This document shows, piece by piece, positions 43,727 to 53,400 of a stretch of DNA of 64,000 bases. Position 1 is the stretch's first letter. Each line of letters starts with the position of its first letter. A program made the position numbers and the translations under genes. The notes below the pieces were generated by a model that did no database searches, was not told where the DNA came from, and saw only the letters and a program-made list of their open reading frames with translations. Source of the DNA: Verrucomicrobia bacterium UBA1727 (GTDB lineage Bacteria; Verrucomicrobiota; Kiritimatiellia; RFP12; UBA1067); NCBI GenBank assembly GCA_002315875.1, contig DCIL01000013.1, positions 3,136 through 67,135 on the forward strand, read 5' to 3'.

Positions 43727-44488
43727 TTACTTCAGCGGCACTTCCGGCAGCTCGACCGCCGTCAGGTTCTCGCGCACCTTGCGGAAGGTCGACGAATCGA
43801 CGACGCCGCCGTCCTTGCGGTTGCGCGCGGTGCGGTCGTTGCGCTTGCGGAGCACGGGATAGAGCTCTGCCTGCTGCTGGGCCGCGACCAGGATTTCCGC
43901 CTGCTGCGGCGGGAGCGCCACGAGAATCGTCGAGGAGCCGCCGGTCTGGGGCTCGCGGAACTGTCCGTTCGCACCGACGATGCCCATCACGCGCACGCAG
44001 GGCATGAGCAGCGTCGTCTGCTTCGTCGCCTCGCCCATGTCGTCCGTACCCTTGCCGTCCGTCCAGCTCGCAAGAATCGCAATCTCGTCGTCCGGCAGGA
44101 GCATGGCGATGAGCGTAGGATTCGCGAACGTCACCGGAATCACCCACTCGCCATCGTGAATCGTCTCCGCGAGCGAGGCATTCATGCGCACGTCGCTCAC
44201 GAGCACGAATTCGTCCATCGCGATCGCGCGCGGAATGCGCTGACCGTAGGCGATGGCGACCTCGCCCCACTTGAGCGCATTCTTCGGCGCCGCCGCCACC
44301 GGAATGACGCGGTAGCTCAAGTCACCTTCGCGCAACTCCTGCATCGCCACGAGATCGTGGTTAGCGATACAGACCGCCATCATCTCCTCCTGTCCGGCGA
44401 TTTCCTTGTCGGACAGCATCTTCGAAACGGCGTAGACCGCCGCGAGGCCCAGAATCACGGCCGCGATGAGCGGCATTGAGTTTTTCAT
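43727..44488 (-). CDS. cpaB: CpaB/RcpC-like pilus assembly protein (SAF domain)
   Basis: A 253-residue protein with an N-terminal membrane segment (MPLIAAVILGLAAVYAVSKM) and an SAF-type domain (CIANHDLVAMQELREGDLSY, GQRIPRAIAMDEFVLVSDVR). The RcpC/CpaB domain follows (WVIPVTFANPTLIAMLLPDD, EIAILASW, and the LVALPPQQAEILVAAQQQAE block typical of CpaB). It is a periplasmic partner of the secretin. An AAGGAG site lies 6 bases before the ATG. It comes 3 bases after the giant TpsA gene, which places the pilus genes directly behind the two-partner secretion genes. Confidence 0.85.
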   Translation of the reverse strand: MKNSMPLIAAVILGLAAVYAVSKMLSDKEIAGQEEMMAVCIANHDLVAMQELREGDLSYRVIPVAAAPKNALKWGEVAIAYGQRIPRAIAMDEFVLVSDVRMNASLAETIHDGEWVIPVTFANPTLIAMLLPDDEIAILASWTDGKGTDDMGEATKQTTLLMPCVRVMGIVGANGQFREPQTGGSSTILVALPPQQAEILVAAQQQAELYPVLRKRNDRTARNRKDGGVVDSSTFRKVRENLTAVELPEVPLK

Positions 44489-44491
44489 CTC

Positions 44492-47400
44492 TTACTCCTT
44501 AGTTGTATATTCGATGTTGAAATTGTCACCATAGAGATAGGAACTGCGTTCGAATCCGACGAGATCGATCGAGCCGAGCTGCGAACTCGTCAGATGGTAG
44601 GACTCACCCGCCGCATACGTCTGCGGATTGAGCGGCGAGTTGGAGATCATGTGGATCTGGTCCAGCGTCGTCGCGTAAGAGTAGTCCGGCACCGTCGGCG
44701 TAAGCCCGTCGTTGAGAATCACCCAGACGCCGTCATGGAAGCCGAAGTGCGGCAGATCGTTGCCTCCGACCGTGCGGAAGGACGCCCACTGCGGATGCTT
44801 GTAGCCGGCATTGACATCGATGTCGAGGGTGGGACCGCCCAAGCTGATCTCGGTATTCGGGAGATAGGAATTCGCCGTGAGATAGATGTTGCCGCCGGCC
44901 TCGATGACGCCGCCCATAGTTCCGATCTCACCGTTCGCGATCACCTTGAGGTTACCACCGGCGGACACATTGCCGCCGCTGCCGACGATCCATCCGCCCT
45001 TGGTGCGGTTGATTGAAAGACTGCCCGCCGCATTGGCATCCAACCTGCCGGTCGCATTGGCGACGATGGGACTATCCTCCGTGCCGATCGTACCCGCCGT
45101 CAACGAGAGATTGCCACGGTCGGCATCGAAGACGCTTTCGTAGATCTCGTTCGCATTGACCGCAAGATTGCCGTTGATCGTCGAGGCGCGGCTCTTAGAA
45201 AGCTTCGTGGCATTGACATTGAGATCTCCGTCGGCATTGTCGATCGTGAGCTGATTGTCGTTCACGAGCTCGAGATTGAGATCGCCGTTGTTGAAAAGCG
45301 TGACCTTCTCACCTGTGGCCTCGATCTTCGTCTCTCTGCCGAGATGATTGTCGGCAGCAGTGAGCTCGACGTTGCCCTCGGCGACGATGTAGTTCGGATC
45401 CTCCGCAGTGGACGCCGTGACAATGCGATCATCGCCGATGATGTCACCCTCGGCTGACACCTTCATCGACTTGACATCGACCTCAGTGAGACGGAGCGCC
45501 TGGTCGTTGATAGCCACGAGATCGCCCGCCGCCGTCGCACCGAGCGACTCGACGTGACCTGCCCTGACCCAGACATTGCCGGAGCCGCCGTTGAGCACCG
45601 CGTCCTTGGCGGACAGGGACTCGAAATCAAGTCCGACAAGCGACGCGAACTGGGCGCTGCCCGCCGTCTCTGCGACGATCGTGGACTGGAAGATGTTGTT
45701 CGGATTGTCGAGCTTGATGCTGTCCGTCGCCGTCACCGTCGCCTTGCCGGCAACCGCAACCGCACCTTCCTGCGAAAGCGCACCGTTCACGCCGATATTC
45801 GCGTCTCCGCCGACGATCAGATCGTCCATCACGAGATCGCGGTCGTTCTGAATCGTGAAGTTCGCGTGCGCCGCGCCCGCGATCTTGCCGACCGAGCCGT
45901 CCGCCACCGTCACCGATGCCCCGCTGTCCTCCGCCTTGAGCGTAGCGGACTGAGCAACGACGCGATTGAGCGCGGCATCTCCCTCGAAATCGATATTGAT
46001 CGTATCCTCGGCGGTGAGATTGACCGTCGCCGCCTTGACTTCGGACTTGCTGCCGGCCTCGCTGCTGATCGACTTGGCCGCAAGTTCGATCGTGCCGTTC
46101 TCGCTGTTGGCGATAACATCGGCAATCGTCAGCGGCACGGTGTTGCCGATCATCACATCACCCTCAGTCGCCTTGGCCGAAGTCACACCATTAAGTTCAT
46201 TGACTCCCCCGAGATAGACATCGCCCGTCTTCGCCACGAAGTCCGCCTTCGCCTGCGCGATCACCTTCGAGTCAGCATCCCCGTTGATGCCCTCCAGACC
46301 GGTAACCGAAAGATCGCCCGCGACATCGAGCGTTCCGATATCGAGAAGCTGCACCGCCGTCACATCGAGCTTTCCGGCGTTCTTGACGCTCGTCTTGGCG
46401 GCCGTATCGACCGTGAGCGCGAGATCGTTCTTGTTGACGAGATTGATGTCGTCGCCGGACTTCACGCTCGCCACGGCGCCGAGCTCGTTGTCCTCGTTCG
46501 TAAGCTCGACCTTGCCCTCGGCCACGATCTTGTTGGGATGCGCCTCGGTCGCCTGGGTCTTGACCTTATCAACCCCGGTGAGATCGCCGGCGATGTCGAG
46601 CACCATCGAACGCACGTCGATCTCCTTGAGGACGAGCGACTTGCCGTTCTCGAAATAAAGATCCGCCGCGGTCGTCGCCGCAAGCGTGTTGACCATTCCG
46701 TTCTCCACGACGATATCACCATTGCCGCCGTTGAGCTGCGCGTTCTCAACATTGAGTCCGTCGAACTTGAGTCCGTTCTCGGAACTGATGTTGAGATCCT
46801 TCGCGTTCTCGATGACGATCTTCGATCCGAAGTGGTTGAAGGGGTTAAGAAGCGTTATGTCTCCCGCCGCTGCAAACGTCGCCGTACCGCCAACCGAGAC
46901 GCGAGTATCATAAACGAGCGGCTCCTGCTGTGTGATGTTGCCGTCCGCCCGAATCGCCGCGGTGCCGTTCGCCTCGATATAACCGAGCTCGAGATTCTGG
47001 TCGTTCATGAACTCAAAGTTGCGATCCACCTTGGCGGAAATATTCTTCACCGCACCGTCCGTAACCTTGAGCGAAGAGCCGGCGTCAGTGGCCTCGAACT
47101 TCGCATAGTTCGCGACGACATGGTCGAGCGTGGCATCGCCCTTGAAGTTGATGTCGATGTCCTCCAGCGCCTCGAGATTCGCCGAGCCCGCCGCCATCTT
47201 GATCTGCCGTCCGTCGCTCTTGATGTTCTTGGCGGTTACGTTGAGCGTGCCGTCCCCCGTCTTCGCCATCATGTCACCGAGATGGATGTCACCCTCGTTG
47301 TTGATCGCGATGTTGCCGCGCTCCGCCCTGGCCGCGACAATGCCGGTCATCTCGTTCTTGCCCTGGAGCAGCACGTCGCCGTTGACCGTATTCGCACTGA

Positions 47401-50400
47401 ACGCACCGGTCGTGACCTTCGAGCTCTCGTCGCCCACGACTCCGTTCTCCGCGGCAATATCAATTGAATCGGCCTTGAACTGACCGACGTAGAGCTGCTT
47501 GCCCGCCACAACCTTGAGATCGCCGGCGATCGTGGCGTCCACCGTATCCTCGGCGTCGAGACCGAGCGTGACCGAACCGTTGTTGACGATCTTGACCGTC
47601 TCACCGGAATCGATGTTGAGACGCTCGCCGAAGTTGTTCGCCGCGTCGGTCAGAACGACCTTGCCGGAGGCGACGACCTTGTTCGGATTCTCCAGCGTCG
47701 ATTTATCTGCGGTGAGGACGCCTTCCTGCGTGACATCACCCGTGGCCTGGATCTCCATGCGGCCGACGGTGGACTCCTTGAGGACGAGCGACTGATTGTT
47801 GATCACCTTCAGATCCGCCTCGGTCTTCGCCTGAAGGGTGTCCACCAGACCCGAACGCACGAGGATGTTCTTCGTCTTGCCATCGAGCACGGCGTCCACC
47901 GCCGTGAGCGAATCGAAGTCGAGGCCTTCCGCCGCGGTGAACTTCGCCGTGCCGAGCGTTTCCGCGGCAATGCGCGAGCCGAAGTGGTTGTTCTCGTTCA
48001 CGAGCTCGATACCCTCGGTAGCGACGACCGTGCTCTTGCCGTTAACCGAGATCTTGTCCGTCTGAGAAAGGACGCCATCAACCGAAACCTTCGCGCTCCC
48101 GCCGACCGTGACCGCCCCGAGGGCGAGCGACTTGTCGTTAGCGAAGTCGAGATTCTTCGAAACCGCGCCCGCGAAGGTCTTGACCGAGCCGTCCGCCACC
48201 GTGAGCGACGAGCCGTCGACATCGGTATTGAGCGTCGCGTTCTGAGCGACGACGCGATTGAGCTTCGCGCTACCCTTGAAGTTGACGGCGATGTCTTCAG
48301 CGGCACCGAGATTGACGGACGCGCCAGTCATCTCGATCTTGCTATCGCCCTCGCTCTTTATAGAATTGGCGGAAACGGTGACCGAGCCCTCGTCCGCATT
48401 GGCAATCATATCGCCCACGAGAAGGTCGCCGTCATTCCTCAGTCCGACGCTGCCCTTCTCGGCCTTGGCGGACGCCACCCCACCGATCTGGTTGGCGCCC
48501 GCGAACACGAGGTCGCCCTGCTCGGCCACGGCGGTGAACGCGCCCGGGGTCGTCACCTTGGAATCGACATCACCGTTAACGCCGTTCTTGGCGTAGATGT
48601 CGATGGCGTTCGCGGTAATCTCGCCGACGAGCAGCTCACTCATCGCCTTGGTCTTGAGATTGCCGGCGACCGTGGCGCTGAAAAGTCCCTCGGCGTCAAT
48701 CGTCAGATCAAGGTCTTCGCCGTTATGGAGATTCACCTCCTTTTCGGAAGTGACGCTTGCTACCTTGAGCTGGTTCTCATCGGACGTGAGCGAGATTGCG
48801 CCGGAGGCGACGAGCTTGTTCGGATTCTCCGCGGTCGCCGCGGTCACGATCTTCTTGTCACCGGTGATCTCGCCTTCGACGCCGAGCTTGAGCGAACCGG
48901 CGGTGATCTCGTTAAGCTGAAGATCCTGGCTGTTCACGGCCTTGAGATTGCCCTTGACCGTGCCTGCGAGGGTGTCAACCTTGCCGTTCCGGACGAGCAC
49001 ATCGCCGTTCTCGCTCGCGACCACCGCGTCCCGCGCGACGAGCGAGTTGAAATCGAGGCCCTCGCTCGAAGCGAAGCTCGCCTTGGTGGAGGTCTCGGCG
49101 ACGAGGCGCGAGGCGAAGACGTTCTGCTGGTTCTCGAGCGTGATGTCGTCCGTCGCCTTGACCGTGGTGAGTCCGCCGACCTTGACCGCGCCGTCCTGAG
49201 CGATCTTGCCGTCGACCGTGAGATTGAAATCGCCCTTCTTCTCCGCAAGGTCGCCGACCGTCACCTCGCCGAGGGTGAGGTTGCGGTTGTTGACGATGGT
49301 AAGATTCTTCTTCACCTCGCCCGCGAAGCGTCCCATCGCGCCGTCCGCCACCGTGATCGACGCGCCCTCGTTCTTGGCGGCGAGCGTCACGTTGTCAGCC
49401 GCAACGGTATTGAGATTGCCGTCGCCCTTGAACGTGAGGTTGACGTCCGTCGCGCCGAGATTTACGGACGATGCCGTCAGCTCGATCTCGCGATCTTCGC
49501 TGACGATGGAATCGGCCATGAGATCGATCGAGCTTTCCTCGCCCTTTGCGGTGACATCGCCGATTCTGAGCGTATCCGCCGCGACGATGCCGACGCTGCC
49601 GGCATCCGCCTGGGCAGTAACGATGCCGGCGAACTCATTTGCGCCAGCGAGCATGATGTCGCCGCCGGTCGCCTTCGCGTCGAAGTTGCCGGTGATGATC
49701 TTCGAATCGGAGTCGCCCGTAAGACCGTTCGCCGCTACGACCTTCACGTTGTCGGCCTTCATCTGTCCCACGTTGAGTTCCGTCCCCGCCTTGACGTTCA
49801 GGTCGCCGTTGATCTTGGTGCTGAGCGGACCTTCCGCGTTGATCTCGAGATTGAGCGCGTTGCCGTTGACGAGTGTGACCGCGTCGCCGCCGTCGACCTT
49901 GAGCGTATCGCCGAGCACGTTCTCGTCGTTAACGAGCGCGATCTCACCGGACGCCTTGAGGCTGTTGGGAGAATCCGCCGTCGCACCGTGCGTCGTGATC
50001 TTCGCCGCGCCGTACACCCAGCCCTCGTTCTCGATCTCAAAGGTCTTCACGTCGAGCTCGCGAAGCGCGAGATTCGTCTGGTTCTTGACCTTGAGCTTGC
50101 CGCCGGCCGTGGCCTTGAGCGATTCAACCGAGCCGTTGTTGATGACGATATCGTTGTCATCGGCGGTGCCCGCGCGCAGATCTGCCGCGGACGCACTGAG
50201 CGAGTCGAACTCGAGGCCGCGGTCTTCGGTAGTGACGAACGTCGCCGCACCGCCGGCCTGGGCGAGGATGCGCGAGCCGAAGTAGTTGTAGGGATTGTCG
50301 AGACGGATGTCCTTCGTCGCGGTGAAATTGGCAGTGCCACCGATGTTGAGCGCGCTTGAGGCGTCCGCATAGCCGCCCTGCGAGATCGTGCCGTCCGCAG

Positions 50401-53400
50401 AGACCGCAGCATCGCCGCCGACCGAGAAGCTGCCGAGGACGACGGACTTGGAGTTCGCGATCGAAAGATCCTTCGCCACGGACACGGCGAGATTGTCGAC
50501 CGAACCGTTCGCGACCGTGACGGACGCTCCCTCGTCCGTCACAACGAGATTGGCATTGCGGGCGGCGAGCTCATCCATATTGAGCGTGCCGGCCACATTG
50601 AGCGTGACGTCGCCAGGCGCGCCCGCCGAAACGCTGGCCGCCGTGAGCGTTACCTTGCCGTCGCTCACCACGTTCGCGCCGCGAAGTCCGATTGAACCCG
50701 AAGTGGCGTTCGCGGTCATGTCGCCGATAAGCAGCGTGCGGCTGTTGATGACGCCGATGTTGCCCTCCTTGGCGGTAGCGGTGACCTTGCCGTAGAGCGC
50801 ATTGTTCTCGCTCGCGAGATAGACATCGCCCGATTTCGCGACCGCATCCAGCGTGCCTTCGGCGCGAACGACCGAATTCTCGTCGCCGTAAAGCCCGGTC
50901 TTGCCCTCGAGGCGGACGTTGTAACCGGCGACGGATCCGAGCGTGAGTTCCTGTTCTTCGACGCCCACGACGGTGACGTCGCGGAGAGCGTCCTCGGACC
51001 CGGCCATCACCGAGACGCGACCGAGATTCCACGACTCGCGCGTCTCCTTAGATTGCATCTGATCGAGATCGAGGATGAAGTCGGCGTTGCGCGAGAGGAA
51101 GGTCGTGCCGGTATCGGCATCGACGATCGCGTCCTCACCGAAGCTGATCTTCTGCGAGGCGTCGAGCGTGATGTTGTCGCCGGTGATCTGTCCATCGACC
51201 TTGATGTCACCGGTCGTGGCGAGCGTGATGTCGCCGGCCTTCGCCGTTACGTTATCGACCGTAACGTCGGTGGAGTTGCGGAAGGTCACGCCGTCGCGCG
51301 CGTTCGCACCGAAGATCATGACGTCGTGGGAGGGACCGTTCTCGTTGTCGAGCTTGACCGCGCCCTTCGCGCTGCTTGCCCAGAGCGAGCCCGAGGTGCG
51401 GCGCACGTATTCGTCACCGGGAATGCGGTTCTGGTCGGTGGTGACGATGCGGCGGTTGTTGGAATCGACGCCCTTGGTGCCGTCGAGCTCGACGTCGCCG
51501 GCGGTGATGTTGCCTTCCATCACGAGCTTCTTTTCGGTCGAAACGTAGGCCGTGCCCTGCGCGCGCACCTCGCCGAGACGTCCGGACCAATCGCTCTTGT
51601 CCGCCCCCTGGGTGTCGATGACGACGTTGCCCTTGTCCGCAATCGCAGTGAGCGTGCCCGCGACGAAGGCGGACGACGCCGCAACCGAGATGCTGCCGTT
51701 CTTGGACTCGAACTCGACATTGTTGCCCGAGACGCGGCGGATGTCGATCGTGCCCCAGTTCTTGAAGTTGAGATCGGCGGTGTCGCTCGCGGCAAGGCGA
51801 ATCTCGCCAAGAACGTCATTGACCGTCTTCGAAAATTCGATCGTTGCGTTATCGGCGGCGGCGATGACCGTCGCGTTGCCCTGGGTGCGGATCGCGCTGT
51901 TGAGCTTGATCGAGCCCTCGGTTTCGCGAAGGTAATAGTCGCCCGTCATGATATCACCGCCGAGATCGGTCGCCGTGAGCGTGCCCTCGGTCTTGTTGCC
52001 GACGATGGTGAGCCCGCCCGGCGCATCGTAGCGGAGATCGGCGATGGTCGTGTAGGTGTCTTCGCCGGTCGTTTCGCGAATCGAACTGACGACGAGCGTC
52101 TGCGGCGCCTTCACGTAGAACTTCGCATCGTCCTTAAGCCCGACCGCGAACGTTCCGCCGTCGAGCGAGAGCGTATAGAGCTGCGACGGATCGGTGATAT
52201 CGCCGGTTTCATAGCCGCCGATGAAGTCACGACGCTGCGAGGACTTGCCGCCGGTGTCGAGCGCGAGCGTGTTGGCGTAGAGATCGCCCGCGAGACGGAA
52301 GGTCTCGGGATCGAGATAGGCGTTCGCGCGCAACTTGATGTCGCCGGCCAAACCGAAGATGGAGTCGACGAAGACATGGTCGTTCTTGCCGAGCGAGACG
52401 TTGATGGAATTGTAGAAGCCCATCGTCGAGGCCTTGATGGTGACCTGATTGTCGGACGTGAGATCGGCGCCGGAGAAGATCAGCGACCGCGAACCGGCAT
52501 CGATCGTACCCTTGCCGGAAAGCGTGATCGTGTTCTTCTTGGCCGCGGAAATGATGAGGCCGGTATCAGACGCATCGAGCACCGTCTCAGGCAGGACCAC
52601 GTTCAGGTCGCCCACGCCCTGCAGCACGACGCTCGCGCGATTGCCGGTGCGCGAACCGGGCGCGGCGACCTTGAGCGCCATCGACTCGTCGACCGTAAGC
52701 GTCGAGCCGAGATTGTAGATACGCATGTACTCAAGATGCGCCCAGGTGCCGAAGTCGCCGTCGAGATCGGAAAGCTTGTAGTCGCGCTCGCGCATATCCA
52801 GGGACATCGCGCGCACGTAGCCGTTGCCGGTCGAGGTGATCTTGGGCAGCTGATAGGCGTTGGGCTTGCCCTGGTCGTCGAAGCCCTTCGTGAAGTCCGG
52901 CAAAACCTGCGAAAGCTCGCCGAAGACGTAGAGGTCGCCCTCGTGCTCGAGCTCGATGCCCGTATCGTAGGTGGCCGCACCGGTGGACGAGATGATGGCG
53001 TTTTCCTCGACCACGAGATCGCCGCTACCGCCTTGTCTGAGTTTCACGTTGCGCGCGTCGATGTTGATACGGTTGTCACCGGCATCGTCAAAGCGCTGGC
53101 CAATCACGAGATCGCCGCGGGACAGATTCTCGAGCGCGACCTGTCCATTCTCGGCCGCAATCTGGAAGTCACCGTTGAACGCCATGCCGTTCAAGGTCCT
53201 GATCGAGATGTCACCGGTTTCAGCGGCAATACCGCGATTTTCGCCGACCGGATTCGCGGTAAACGAGTTGGCGTAGACCGACACGTTTTCGCCGGCCACG
53301 ATGCTGCCGCGAAGATCAACCGAGACCGTCGGAGCACTGACCGAAATGCTGCCGCCCGCATTGAGAATGCCGAGCCGACCGTTCCAGCCGTTGATCGCCC